Source: Dyadobacter sp. CY323 (GTDB lineage Bacteria; Bacteroidota; Bacteroidia; Cytophagales; Spirosomataceae). From it: a stretch of 64,000 bases of DNA. Numbering within the stretch: position 1 is the first letter of the stretch; every line of letters starts with the position of its first letter. The notes under the pieces were generated by a model. It made no database searches. It had not been told where the DNA came from and worked only from the letters and a program-made list of their open reading frames with translations. This document shows positions 29,420 through 37,973 of this stretch, piece by piece. The position numbers were made by a program, and so were the translations under genes. The stretch covers positions 581,305-645,304 of the forward strand of contig NZ_JAJUXH010000003.1 of assembly GCF_021390245.1 (NCBI RefSeq). The letters run 5' to 3'.

Positions 29420-30730
29420 TTACTTCTCTCTGAAGAAAATGGTGATCGGAGCCCCGGAAAAATCGAAGTTTTCACGTATCCTATTTTCCAGGTACCGCAG
29501 ATAAGGCTCTTTCACATGCTTTGGATTGCTGCTGAAAAACACAAACGTCGGCGACGGTGTAGGAAGTTGGATCATGTATTTAATATTGATATACTTACCA
29601 CGATGTGCCGGCGGCGGATATTTTTCAATTTCAGCCTGCATCACTTCATTGAATTTCGAAGTTGTGATTTTTTTGGTTTTGTTCTTATACACTTCCATTG
29701 CCTTCTCCATTACCTGAAGAATGCGTTGCTTTTCAACCACGGAGGCAAAAATAATCGGCATGTAATTCATCGGTGCCAATTTCTCCATCAGGGCTTTCTT
29801 GTAAGCGTCGGCAGTTTTAGAATCCTTTTCAACCAGGTCCCACTTGTTTACCATGATTACAATGCCTTTTTTCGCTTTGTCTGCTTGTCCGATGATGTTC
29901 ATATCCTGTCCTTCGAGGCCGAGCGTGGCGTCGAGCAGGATAATGCATACGTCCGATTCTTCCATTGCTTTCACCGAACGCAGGGTCGAATAAAACTCAA
30001 TATCTTCCTTAACCCGTGACTTACGTCTTATACCCGCAGTATCCGTGAGAATAAACTCCATTCCGAATGCATTGTAATGCGTATGGATCGCGTCCCGGGT
30101 TGTACCTGCGATGTCAGTCACAATACTACGGTCTGTTCCTGTCAGCACATTCAAAAAGGATGATTTGCCGACATTAGGTCTCCCCATAATCGCAATACGC
30201 GGAATCCCTTCTTCCGGGTTTTCGATACCGGCAGTTTCAAAGTGACTAATCACTTTATCAAGAAGTTCTCCGGTTCCAAATCCGGTTTGGGCTGAAATAG
30301 CGAAGATTTCATCCCCCAATCCCAGCTCGTAAAACTCGGCTGCCGATTGGTAACGTTCGGTTGTTTCCGCTTTATTGGCAACCAGATAAACCGGTTTATC
30401 AAAGCGTCTCAGCACATTTGCAAAATCCTTATCCAAATCCGTCAGGCCCGTCATGGTATCCACCATAAACAAAACGACCGTTGATTCCTCAATGGCCAGC
30501 TCTACCTGATCACGTATCGCACCTTCAAAAATATCGTCTGAACCGACTACATAACCACCGGTATCTATTACTGTAAAATACTGGTCTGTCCATTCACCAT
30601 AACCATAATGACGGTCACGTGTGACGCCACTTTGGTTGTCCATAATCGCCTTCCGGCTTTCAGTAAGTCGGTTGAACAATGTGGATTTGCCCACATTCGG
30701 ACGACCTACTATTGATATTATATTTGCCAT
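29420..30730 (-). CDS. der: GTPase Der (EngA), ribosome assembly
   Basis: A 436-residue protein with two GTPase domains in tandem followed by a KH-like domain; it acts in 50S subunit maturation. G1 motifs: GRPNVGKSTLFNRL near residue 9 and GRPNVGKSSFLNVL near residue 184. G3 DTGG and DTAG, G4 NKAE and NKWD are seen. The C-terminal KH-like region (YPPPAHRGKYINIKYM) is intact. ATG start. It follows era by about 60 bp on the same strand, and a strong terminator follows. Confidence 0.97.
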   Translation of the reverse strand: MANIISIVGRPNVGKSTLFNRLTESRKAIMDNQSGVTRDRHYGYGEWTDQYFTVIDTGGYVVGSDDIFEGAIRDQVELAIEESTVVLFMVDTMTGLTDLDKDFANVLRRFDKPVYLVANKAETTERYQSAAEFYELGLGDEIFAISAQTGFGTGELLDKVISHFETAGIENPEEGIPRIAIMGRPNVGKSSFLNVLTGTDRSIVTDIAGTTRDAIHTHYNAFGMEFILTDTAGIRRKSRVKEDIEFYSTLRSVKAMEESDVCIILLDATLGLEGQDMNIIGQADKAKKGIVIMVNKWDLVEKDSKTADAYKKALMEKLAPMNYMPIIFASVVEKQRILQVMEKAMEVYKNKTKKITTSKFNEVMQAEIEKYPPPAHRGKYINIKYMIQLPTPSPTFVFFSSNPKHVKEPYLRYLENRIRENFDFSGAPITIFFREK

Positions 30731-30791
30731 TTCTTAAAATTAATGTAATCCAAGTGGTTTAAAATGACCACTTTTCGTTCGTTTGTTAAAT

Positions 30792-31715
30792 TTACTCCTG
30801 GTACCCCAGCTGACGCAGTTTGTTTTCTTTGCTTCTCCAGTCCGGTTCTACCTTCACATGTTGTTCCAGAAAAACCTTTTTTCCGAAAAATTCTTCCAGA
30901 TCCTGCCTGGCCTGAATACCTACTTTTTTAAGCATTTCTCCTTTTTCTCCGATAATAATGCCCTTTTGACTTTTACGTTCCACGAGAATCTCAGCCCGGA
31001 TCACGATCATATCGTCCCGTTCCTTAAATTCCGTAATCACTACCTCGGAGCTGTATGGAATCTCCTGGCGGTAATTCAGAAAAATCTTTTCGCGGATCAT
31101 TTCGGAAGCGAAGAAACGCTCGGGTTTATCGGTAAGTTCATCCTCATCGAAATACCTGGGATGAAATGGAAGGCGGGTAATTACAGCATCGAACAGTGTT
31201 CCGATGTTCGCATTCTCAAGTGCAGATATAGGTACAATGGCAGCCGGACTGATTTCATTTTCCCACTCGGCCATTTTTGATTTTACCTGCTCGTCATTCG
31301 ATAAATCGATCTTATTCAGTACAAGAACAACGGGCGCATCTGCTCGTTTCAACAAAGGTAATACCTCGTGTTCTGCGGCTTTCTCCCCTACTTCTACTAC
31401 AAACAAAACCACGTCTGCGTCCTCGAGTGAGCCTTTTACAAAGGTCATCATCGAATCATGAAGCTTGTAGGCTGGCTTTATTACACCTGGCGTATCGGAG
31501 TACACGAGCTGAAAAGGGATGTCTTCGTACACTCCATTGAGGATACCAAGTATGCGATGCCTTGTAGTTTGCGCTTTTGAGGTAATTATTGACATTCTCT
31601 CACCTACCAGCACATTCATGAGCGTCGATTTACCAACATTCGGCCTGCCTATAATGCTGACAAAGCCTGCCCGCTGATTCCGTAAAGGTGGATTTGCTTC
31701 CGGTTTTTCTTCCAT
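30792..31715 (-). CDS. era: GTPase Era, 16S rRNA maturation
   Basis: A 307-residue GTPase with a C-terminal KH domain that binds the 3' end of 16S rRNA during 30S assembly. Motifs: G1 GRPNVGKSTLMNVL near residue 22, G2 QTTRHR, G3 DTPG, G4 NKID, and the KH GxxG in IIGEKGEML. The N terminus has an extra ~15 residues (EEKPEANPPLRNQR). ATG start with its own promoter upstream; der follows and is likely co-transcribed. Confidence 0.97.
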   Translation of the reverse strand: MEEKPEANPPLRNQRAGFVSIIGRPNVGKSTLMNVLVGERMSIITSKAQTTRHRILGILNGVYEDIPFQLVYSDTPGVIKPAYKLHDSMMTFVKGSLEDADVVLFVVEVGEKAAEHEVLPLLKRADAPVVLVLNKIDLSNDEQVKSKMAEWENEISPAAIVPISALENANIGTLFDAVITRLPFHPRYFDEDELTDKPERFFASEMIREKIFLNYRQEIPYSSEVVITEFKERDDMIVIRAEILVERKSQKGIIIGEKGEMLKKVGIQARQDLEEFFGKKVFLEQHVKVEPDWRSKENKLRQLGYQE

Positions 31716-31754
31716 ATTGTTACTATTTCAAAGCTTGCGCTTCTAATTATTCTG

Positions 31755-31787
31755 CAAAACTACGGTTTTCCCGCCATGAAATTGCAA
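31755..31787 (-). promoter_or_regulatory. Promoter of era (and der)
   Basis: Minus strand TTG (31785-31787), 22-bp spacer, TAGTTTTG (31755-31762). The -7 box is a perfect match and the ATG at 31715 is about 40 bp on. Confidence 0.5.
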
Positions 31788-31849
31788 TTTCATAATGCGC
31801 TGACTCACACTCCGGTTCATATTTATAGAAGAAATTTTTTCAAGAAAAG

Positions 31850-31880
31850 TTGTTTTTTGCGAGATATCCCCGTATGTTTG
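31850..31880 (+). promoter_or_regulatory. Promoter of the initiator tRNA gene
   Basis: TTG (31850-31852), a 20-bp spacer and TATGTTTG (31873-31880), a perfect -7 match. The mature tRNA begins 19 bp later. Confidence 0.6.
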
Positions 31881-31899
31881 CACTCCAATTCAACGACAC

Positions 31900-31972
<73 letters not shown>

Positions 31973-31977
31973 CACAG

Positions 31978-32010
31978 AAAGGTCACTATCGAAAGTTAGT
32001 GGCCTTTTTT
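31978..32010 (+). terminator. Terminator of the initiator tRNA gene
   Basis: AAAGGTCACTA pairs with TAGTGGCCTTT (one G-T pair) around a short loop, then a T run. The whole block recurs unchanged at 32137-32170. Confidence 0.85.
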
Positions 32011-32011
32011 C

Positions 32012-32131
32012 TTGTCTGGATAAAGCAATCGATGGCTCGTTGGGGCCGATCGCGGCTCCGGAGTGCGACTCGCGATCATATCCCAAAGGTCGTTGGTTCG
32101 AGCGGCAGGCGATCCTGTCCAGCTCCCGCTA
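32012..32131 (+). pseudogene. Broken second copy of the initiator tRNA with hairpin insertions
   Basis: From the D loop onward this copies the tRNA at 31900. Its anticodon stem (TTGGG/CCCAA) and T stem (GTTGG/CCAGC) still pair, but a ~30-bp self-complementary insert (GATCGCG at 32048 and CGCGATC at 32071) lies in the anticodon loop just before TCATA, and a 15-bp insert with CAGGCGATCCTG lies in the T loop. The 5' acceptor strand has diverged, so it should not make a working tRNA. From the T stem to the terminator (52 bp) it is identical to the first copy. Confidence 0.8.
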
Positions 32132-32136
32132 CACAG

Positions 32137-32170
32137 AAAGGTCACTATCGAAAGTTAGTGGCCTTTTTTT
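32137..32170 (+). terminator. Duplicate of the tRNA terminator
   Basis: Exact copy of the hairpin and T run at 31978-32010, retained after the pseudo-tRNA. Confidence 0.8.
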
Positions 32171-32232
32171 ATGTCTGAAAAATTATCTTATGTTTGAACA
32201 TCTGGTTCAACATTCAACCGAAATGCTTATCT

Positions 32233-33648
32233 ATGATTAATTCTGCCTGGCTTAGGAGCCCGGACAATCGTCTGAAGCTGCTGGTTCTTGCTTTCGCAAT
32301 CCTCCTTCTCCCATTTATTGCACTTTCATTCTTCACCTTCCCCACAACAGATGACTATTGTCACACACTGACGGTCAATGATATGGGTTACTGGGCTTAC
32401 CAAAAACACTACTGGCTTACCTGGTCGGGGCGGTACATCGGCACACTGATATCTTCCACCCAGCCTCTGACTTACGGATCATACTTTGGTTACAAGCTTG
32501 CACCGGCAATCCTGATATTAATTTACGTTCATGCGTTCATCACGTTTGCGAAAGCAATTACGAATAATAGGTTTCCTGCCTGGCAAACTACATTACTGGC
32601 CTTCCTCTTATTATTCGTTTTTATAGCTGAAATGCCGTCGGTCGCCGGCTACTTTTATTGGTATACTGGCTACTACTACACGATCGCTGACATTGGCACC
32701 CTTTATTTATTATCGTATTTCTTCCGGCATTATAATACGCTGAGCACAAGGGATATCGCATTGCTTTCAGTAGGAATTATCTTATTAGTTGGAATGAATG
32801 AATATACGCTCGTATGGCTGGTCATTCTTTCCGGTTCCTTGTTCTTTTTCAAAAGTATTATTGACAAAAAACTGCAATCCAGGCTGTTGATTTTATGCCT
32901 AATTGCTTTGGCATTCGGTATTCTTTCTGTGACGGCACCGGGAAATGCAGCCAGGGCCGATTCGGGGCTTTACCCAACGCCATTAAAGTACAATTTGCTT
33001 TTTGCGATCAAAAATAGTTTTGTCTGGGAAATGCATAATTTCTCGAAAATGGCGCCTGCATTATGTGTACTGACGCTGGTCCTCATCCCATTTGCATGTC
33101 AGCTTTATAATTCAAAAAAAGAAGGTGAGTTTGTTTTTCTTTCCGTTCACCCGGCGTTATCTCTGCTTGTTTTTGCAGGCTGTTTGTATCTGAGCTATTT
33201 TCCGTCGTATTGGTCTATTGCTGAGCCACCTAATCTTCGCGGCCAATGCGTGATAAACTTCTGGACTTTGATAGGCTGGACATTTAATGTATTTGTTTTA
33301 ACCTTTTATGCATTAAAAAAAGGGCTCATCACACCAGTTATAAACCTCGGTGCGCTGGGCTGGGTTGTGGGGCTTTACTTTCTTAGTCTTTATATGAGCA
33401 ATTTCAATTACCGCTCGGCCTGGTCCGATTTGCTTACTGGCCGCGCAGCCCGATTTAACAAAGAAATGGTTGCCCGCACCGCACTCGTTCTCAATACAAA
33501 AGAAGCGCAGGTAACCGTACCAAAACTTAAAAATGTCCCCTACACCATTCTGATTGCAGGAGAAGAGTGGGATCCGGCCTGGGCATCCATGGAAGTTAAC
33601 AATGGATGTGCTGAGTGGTATTTTAAGAAAAAGTTTTTCTATAAATAA
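32233..33648 (+). CDS. Multi-pass membrane protein, DUF6056-like (GT-C-like)
   Basis: A 471-residue protein with about ten to twelve membrane segments. After the first segment comes an acidic-aromatic periplasmic block (FPTTDDYCHTLTVNDMGYW) and YWLTWSGRYIGTLI, typical of DUF6056-type proteins that look like lipid-linked-sugar GT-C transferases. The start is at ATG 32233; a TTG at 32194 would overlap the duplicated terminator region. Substrate unknown. It stands alone between the tRNA block and rpmH. Confidence 0.7.
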   Translation: MINSAWLRSPDNRLKLLVLAFAILLLPFIALSFFTFPTTDDYCHTLTVNDMGYWAYQKHYWLTWSGRYIGTLISSTQPLTYGSYFGYKLAPAILILIYVHAFITFAKAITNNRFPAWQTTLLAFLLLFVFIAEMPSVAGYFYWYTGYYYTIADIGTLYLLSYFFRHYNTLSTRDIALLSVGIILLVGMNEYTLVWLVILSGSLFFFKSIIDKKLQSRLLILCLIALAFGILSVTAPGNAARADSGLYPTPLKYNLLFAIKNSFVWEMHNFSKMAPALCVLTLVLIPFACQLYNSKKEGEFVFLSVHPALSLLVFAGCLYLSYFPSYWSIAEPPNLRGQCVINFWTLIGWTFNVFVLTFYALKKGLITPVINLGALGWVVGLYFLSLYMSNFNYRSAWSDLLTGRAARFNKEMVARTALVLNTKEAQVTVPKLKNVPYTILIAGEEWDPAWASMEVNNGCAEWYFKKKFFYK

Positions 33649-33656
33649 TTTTTGTC

Positions 33657-33664
33657 TACCTTTG
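33657..33664 (+). promoter_or_regulatory. -7 promoter box for rpmH
   Basis: TACCTTTG, a perfect TAnnTTTG match, 53 bp before the rpmH ATG. The upstream region is T-rich but has no exact -33 TTG at the right spacing. Confidence 0.5.
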
Positions 33665-33717
33665 CAAGCCAAAATTAGAGATCGACAGAGATTATATCGC
33701 AATAATTTGATACTGAG

Positions 33718-33876
33718 ATGAAACGTACCTTTCAACCATCGAATCGCAAGAGGAGAAATAAGCACGGATTCCGTGAAAGAATGTCAACAGCCAATGGTCG
33801 CAAAGTAGTTGCTGGCCGTCGCAAAAAAGGCCGTTGGAAATTAACAGTTTCTGACGAAAAACGTCACAAGCAATAA
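33718..33876 (+). CDS. rpmH: Ribosomal protein L34
   Basis: A 52-residue basic protein of the 50S subunit. It begins [20 protein letters not shown], the invariant L34 signature, and ends in a Lys/Arg-rich tail ([20 protein letters not shown]). It is a little longer than the usual 44-46 residues, with a Bacteroidota-type C-terminal tail. rnpA follows, as in most bacteria, but with a terminator-like hairpin between them. dnaA, its neighbour in many other bacteria, is not here. Confidence 0.97.
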   Translation: MKRTFQPSNRKRRNKHGFRERMSTANGRKVVAGRRKKGRWKLTVSDEKRHKQ

Positions 33877-33917
33877 TCCAGGTTTTAAGGTTTGTAGAGG
33901 ACGCCTAGTCTTTCATA

Positions 33918-33959
33918 GTCTGATAAGTTCGAAATTCTCAAACTTATCAGACATTTTTT
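33918..33959 (+). terminator. Terminator-like hairpin between rpmH and rnpA
   Basis: GTCTGATAAGTT pairs perfectly with AACTTATCAGAC (12 bp), followed by a run of six T. It may trim L34 messages relative to RNase P protein. Confidence 0.75.
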
Positions 33960-33970
33960 CTACAAGAAAC

Positions 33971-34387
33971 TTGAAACAAACATTTGGTAAAAATGAGCGT
34001 TTATGTAACCCCCGATTAATCGGACGGGTTTTTAAAAGAGGTAGCACGGAGGTCCACACGTTCTACCTTTTTCCTTTTCGGGTGTTGTACGTTTACGAAC
34101 TGCAAAACCCTCCCACACATCCCCAGGTGCTTTTTTCCATTCCCAAAAAGCAGTTCAAAAAGGCGGTTGACCGCAACCTGATCCGGCGACGTTGCAAAGA
34201 AGCTTATCGGCTGAATAAAGAAAATCTCCTTTCATTGCCGATTGATTCAAGACCTTCCTACATTGCTTTTTTATTTCTGGCAAAAGAAATAACTTCATAT
34301 GACGTTATTGAAACGGCAATGAAGCAGTTACTCAAACGACTTGAAAAGTTGCCCGCCTCTCATTCGAAAAATCAATCTAATTCCTGA
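33971..34387 (+). CDS. rnpA: Ribonuclease P protein component
   Basis: A 138-residue basic protein that assists the RNase P RNA in cutting tRNA 5' leaders. It opens with the family pattern TFGKNERLCNPRLIGRVF and has the RNA-binding signature KKAVDRNLIRRRCKEAYRL. The start is TTG: there is no in-frame ATG or GTG close upstream, and the N terminus matches the family well from this codon. The weak start and the hairpin just before it suggest low expression relative to rpmH. The RNase P RNA gene was not found in the window. Confidence 0.93.
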   Translation: MKQTFGKNERLCNPRLIGRVFKRGSTEVHTFYLFPFRVLYVYELQNPPTHPQVLFSIPKKQFKKAVDRNLIRRRCKEAYRLNKENLLSLPIDSRPSYIAFLFLAKEITSYDVIETAMKQLLKRLEKLPASHSKNQSNS

Positions 34388-34393
34388 ACATAG

Positions 34394-36046
34394 ATGAAAA
34401 AGTATTTTCGCTCCATTTTGCTTGCTGCACCTGTTCTCGGCGGGCTGGCATTTTTCTCATTTCGTCAGGATGACCGTCTGTTCGAAATCGCCCGCAACCT
34501 GGACATATATGCAACGCTTTTCAAGGAGTTGAATGCTTATTATGTGGATGAGATCAATCCTAATCTGCTCATCAAAACCAGCATTGACAACATGCTGCGT
34601 TCGCTGGATCCGTACACGGTTTACTACGCGGAAGATGACATTGAGGATTACATGACCATGACTACCGGAAAGTATAATGGCATTGGCGCGATCGTCAATT
34701 CCGCCGATGGGAAGCATACCGTTATGATGGTGTATGAAGAAACTCCTGCACAGAAAGCGGGGCTGCAACTGGGTGACGAAATCACAAAAATCAATGGAAT
34801 TAATCTTTCTGATCGAGAAGACTTTGACACCGGGAAGTTGCTGAAAGGTCAGACGCAGACCAGCGTGACACTTACGGTAAAACGTTATGGTATTACTAAA
34901 CCACTCGACATTACCTTAAATCGTGATATCGTTAAGGTCACGAATGTACCTTACTATGGTATGCTCAACGAGTCTGTCGGATACATTGATCTTAAAGACT
35001 TTACAGCCACAGCTTCCCGGGAAGTTCGTAATGCATTTCAGGAGTTGAAAACAAAAGGAATGAAGTCAGTCGTTCTCGACCTCCGGGACAATCCGGGTGG
35101 ATTGTTGAATATGGCGATTGAGATATCAAACATTTTTATCGCCAAAGGAGAAGAGATTGTTTCGACTAAAGGAAAAGTAAGTGAATGGAACAAAACGTAT
35201 ACCGCGTACAATCCCGCTCTCGATACCGAAATACCGGTTATAGTACTGACAAACAATCGCAGTGCTTCTGCCGCAGAAATTGTTTCAGGGGTTATTCAGG
35301 ATTATGATCGCGGCGTATTGATCGGTCAGCGTACATATGGGAAAGGTTTGGTGCAGACTACGCGGGATCTTTCTTTTAATACAAAAATGAAAATCACCAC
35401 TGCCAAATACTACATTCCCAGTGGCAGATGCATTCAGGCAATTGATTATAGCCACAGAAATGACGACGGAAGTGTTGGTAAAATCCCGGATTCGCTCATG
35501 ACCGCATTTAAGACACATAATGGCAGACCTGTTTTCGATGGCGGTGGAATTTTACCCGATATTCTGACAGAAAAAGAGACTTACTCTCCATTAGCTACGT
35601 CACTGGGACGCAACCGGCTTTTCTTTGACTTCGCGGTCAAATATCATTTCGAACATCCGACCATTAAGCCGGCAAAAGAATTCCATATAACAGATGCGGA
35701 TTATGCTGCTTTTGTCAAATGGCTTGGTGACAAAGAATACGATTACACGACTCAGGTCGAACGTGACCTGAATGACCTTGAAGCTTCTGCAAAGAAAGAA
35801 AAATCGCTGGAAGTAATTGAAGATCAACTTAAAGCATTGAAATCAAAACTGACACACAGTAAGGATAACGATTTGCAGATTTTCAAACCTGAAATCAAAA
35901 AAATCCTGGAAGAAGAGATCATCAAACATTATTATCTTGAAAAAGGAATGCGGGAAGCTTCGTTCAATGAAGATCCCGAAGTAAAAGCTGCGATTGCGCT
36001 TTTTAAAGAACCGGCCAGGTACAACGAAATTCTGAAAAAGAAATAA
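34394..36046 (+). CDS. C-terminal processing peptidase, S41 family
   Basis: A 550-residue exported serine protease of the CtpA/Prc type. An N-terminal signal or anchor (ILLAAPVLGGLAFFSF) is followed by a PDZ domain (ETPAQKAGLQLGDEITKING) at about residues 85-165 and the S41 core. The catalytic Ser is in NNRSASAAEI and the Lys in GQRTYGKGLVQ. The C-terminal ~170 residues are helical. It begins 6 bp after rnpA. It probably trims or degrades periplasmic proteins; the substrate is unknown. Confidence 0.93.
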   Translation: MKKYFRSILLAAPVLGGLAFFSFRQDDRLFEIARNLDIYATLFKELNAYYVDEINPNLLIKTSIDNMLRSLDPYTVYYAEDDIEDYMTMTTGKYNGIGAIVNSADGKHTVMMVYEETPAQKAGLQLGDEITKINGINLSDREDFDTGKLLKGQTQTSVTLTVKRYGITKPLDITLNRDIVKVTNVPYYGMLNESVGYIDLKDFTATASREVRNAFQELKTKGMKSVVLDLRDNPGGLLNMAIEISNIFIAKGEEIVSTKGKVSEWNKTYTAYNPALDTEIPVIVLTNNRSASAAEIVSGVIQDYDRGVLIGQRTYGKGLVQTTRDLSFNTKMKITTAKYYIPSGRCIQAIDYSHRNDDGSVGKIPDSLMTAFKTHNGRPVFDGGGILPDILTEKETYSPLATSLGRNRLFFDFAVKYHFEHPTIKPAKEFHITDADYAAFVKWLGDKEYDYTTQVERDLNDLEASAKKEKSLEVIEDQLKALKSKLTHSKDNDLQIFKPEIKKILEEEIIKHYYLEKGMREASFNEDPEVKAAIALFKEPARYNEILKKK

Positions 36047-36052
36047 TTTTCC

Positions 36053-36082
36053 AGCCCGTCCCATTCGACGGGCTTTCGCTTT
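36053..36082 (+). terminator. Hairpin between S41 protease and tsaB
   Basis: AGCCCGTC pairs with GACGGGCT around six bases, followed by TTTCGCTTT. It abuts the tsaB ATG at 36083, so it may also affect translation there. Confidence 0.6.
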
Positions 36083-36775
36083 ATGCTCATAGTAAGTATT
36101 GATACATCCATTCGTGGCTGTTCCGTGGCTGTCCACGGAGACAAAGGCATTTTATCTTCGTATGACTTGCATACCGACAAATCATCGTCGTCGATGCTGA
36201 CAACACTAGTCAAAAGCGCTGTTGAACAGGCGGGCTATCAACTTTCGGATCTGGATGCGGTCGCAGTTGCAAAAGGGCCTGGTTCTTATACCGGCTTGCG
36301 CGTAGGTGTTTCTACTGCGAAAGGACTTTGTTATGCGCTGGAAAAACCACTGATTGCCATCAATACATTAGAAGCGATGTCGCTGCAACTCAGCCCGATT
36401 TTTAAAAGGCATTTACTCTGCCCGATGATCGATGCGAGGCGAATGGAAGTTTATACAGCCGTTTTTGACGATCAGAATCAATTTGTTCAGCAAACCCAGG
36501 CAGTGATCTTAAATGAAGAATCGTTTGCTGATTTACTAAAAGATCATCCGATCGTTTTTTTTGGAGATGGTGCTGTTAAATGCAAATCGTTGCTGGGCAG
36601 TCACTCCAATGCGATTTTTTCCGAGGTTGACATCTACCCTTCGGCCCGGACCATCGGGGAACTGGCGAGATCTGCATTTAGCCGAAACGAGTTTGTGGAT
36701 GTACCTACATTCGAGCCTTATTATCTTAAAGATTTTATGTCCCCGGCCCTGAAAAAGGCCCGCGTATTTGCGTAA
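36083..36775 (+). CDS. tsaB: tRNA threonylcarbamoyladenosine biosynthesis protein TsaB
   Basis: A 230-residue protein of the ASKHA fold; partner of TsaD and TsaE in making t6A37 of ANN-decoding tRNAs. Motifs: SIDTSIRGCSVAV at the N terminus, VAVAKGPGSYTGLRVG (the TsaB hallmark), and PLIAINTLEAMS. The second half is less conserved, as in the family. The ATG directly follows a hairpin. Confidence 0.95.
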   Translation: MLIVSIDTSIRGCSVAVHGDKGILSSYDLHTDKSSSSMLTTLVKSAVEQAGYQLSDLDAVAVAKGPGSYTGLRVGVSTAKGLCYALEKPLIAINTLEAMSLQLSPIFKRHLLCPMIDARRMEVYTAVFDDQNQFVQQTQAVILNEESFADLLKDHPIVFFGDGAVKCKSLLGSHSNAIFSEVDIYPSARTIGELARSAFSRNEFVDVPTFEPYYLKDFMSPALKKARVFA

Positions 36776-36852
36776 AGAATTGCGTTTTCTTGATTCGTGA
36801 TAAACAAAGCCGCCATTTTTCGTGTTAACCTTAATGCAAATCACATTTTAAA

Positions 36853-37386
36853 ATGGAAACTGAGGAAATTGTAAATAAGGTTGCGAACAGTGGCATCGTT
36901 TCGCTGGATCTTGAAGAGCTTTATCCGGTGGGCGAGCGTATACTTTTTGATATAAAAGACAATTTGTGGCAAGGAATGATCCTGCGTGAGAAGGATTTCA
37001 GGGAATTTCTCAAAACGCATGACTGGGCACAATATCAGGGTAAAAATGTCGCTGTTACCTGTACCGAAGATGCCATTATTCCTACCTGGGCATATATGCT
37101 TCTGGCTGTTCAGCTTGAACCTTATGCTAATGTAATCGTTTTCGGAGATTTAAATGCTTTGGAAGACAAGCTCTTTGCGAATGCAATTACCCAAATAACG
37201 ATTGAAGAATTCCGCGGAAAACGCGTTGTCGTGAAAGGTTGCAGCAAAGTTCCTGTGCCCGTTTCGGCTTATATGGAAATCAGCCGGTTGCTCAAACCCA
37301 TTGTACAAAGCTTAATGTTCGGTGAACCGTGCAGTACAGTGCCGGTTTATAAGAAGCCCAAATCTTCTTCCATCTCAATCGACTGA
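36853..37386 (+). CDS. DUF2480 family protein
   Basis: A 177-residue soluble protein restricted, as far as I know, to Bacteroidota. It opens with EEIVNKVANSGIVSLDLEEL, and has VAVTCTEDAIIPTWAYMLLA and KGCSKVPVPVSAYMEIS. No catalytic residue set is recognised. ATG start. Its last 40 bases overlap the end of rnhB on the opposite strand, so the two coding sequences share an antisense region. Confidence 0.88.
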   Translation: METEEIVNKVANSGIVSLDLEELYPVGERILFDIKDNLWQGMILREKDFREFLKTHDWAQYQGKNVAVTCTEDAIIPTWAYMLLAVQLEPYANVIVFGDLNALEDKLFANAITQITIEEFRGKRVVVKGCSKVPVPVSAYMEISRLLKPIVQSLMFGEPCSTVPVYKKPKSSSISID

Positions 37387-37973
37387 TCACAATCTTCTTT
37401 CAATAATCGGAATGTCATCCGGTGGTAGGAACACGGGCCATGTGTGCCTATTGCTTTGCGATGATGGATTGTCGGGTAGCCGACATTGTGGTCCCAGCCG
37501 TAATGTGGAAATAGGTTGGATAAGTTCGCCATTAGCTCATCCCGATAATTTTTAGCCAAAACCGATGCCGCCGCAATCGACAGGTAATGTGCATCACCTT
37601 TGATAATGCAGGTGTGCGGGATCATCGGATAGGGCGTAAAACGGTTTCCGTCGACAAGCAAATGTTCCGGCTTCATCCGGAGCTTATCCACCGCCCGGTG
37701 CATGGCGAGAAAGCTGGCTTTCAGAATGTTAATTTTATCAATCTCCACATTATCCACCTCAGCCACGGCCCACGAAAGTGATTCGCGGATGATTTCTTTT
37801 TCAAGTTCCAGCCTTTGAACTTTTGTAAGTTGCTTTGAATCTGTGAGAAACGAATGCTTGTAATCGCGTGGCAAAATTACCGCTGCCGCCACGACAGGTC
37901 CGGCCAGACAACCTCTCCCTACCTCATCCAGGCCCGCCTCAATTACCTCAATATTATAATATGGTCTCAGCAT
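37347..37973 (-). CDS. rnhB: Ribonuclease HII
   Basis: A 208-residue enzyme that cuts RNA in DNA hybrids and single ribonucleotides in DNA. Catalytic acidic residues are seen in GLDEVGRGCLAGPV (Asp-Glu), LLVDGN (Asp) and AKNYRDELM (Asp). The start is the ATG at 37973; its A overlaps the TGA of the BatA-like gene (TGATG), so translation is likely coupled. A TTG one codon earlier is not needed. Its 3' end overlaps the DUF2480 gene by 40 bp. Confidence 0.95.
   Translation of the reverse strand: MLRPYYNIEVIEAGLDEVGRGCLAGPVVAAAVILPRDYKHSFLTDSKQLTKVQRLELEKEIIRESLSWAVAEVDNVEIDKINILKASFLAMHRAVDKLRMKPEHLLVDGNRFTPYPMIPHTCIIKGDAHYLSIAAASVLAKNYRDELMANLSNLFPHYGWDHNVGYPTIHHRKAIGTHGPCSYHRMTFRLLKEDCDQSIEMEEDLGFL

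Noticed and set aside
29345..30019. 224-codon plus-strand frame over der
   Set aside because: Antisense shadow of the second GTPase domain; His/Phe-rich composition typical of such shadows.
30752..30780. Short hairpin AAGTGGT...ACCACTT between era and der
   Set aside because: On the minus strand no T run follows, so it would not end era transcripts; probably harmless or an mRNA feature.
32040..32240. Open frames over the pseudo-tRNA and terminator copy
   Set aside because: They translate tRNA sequence and run through the start of the next real gene; not protein coding.
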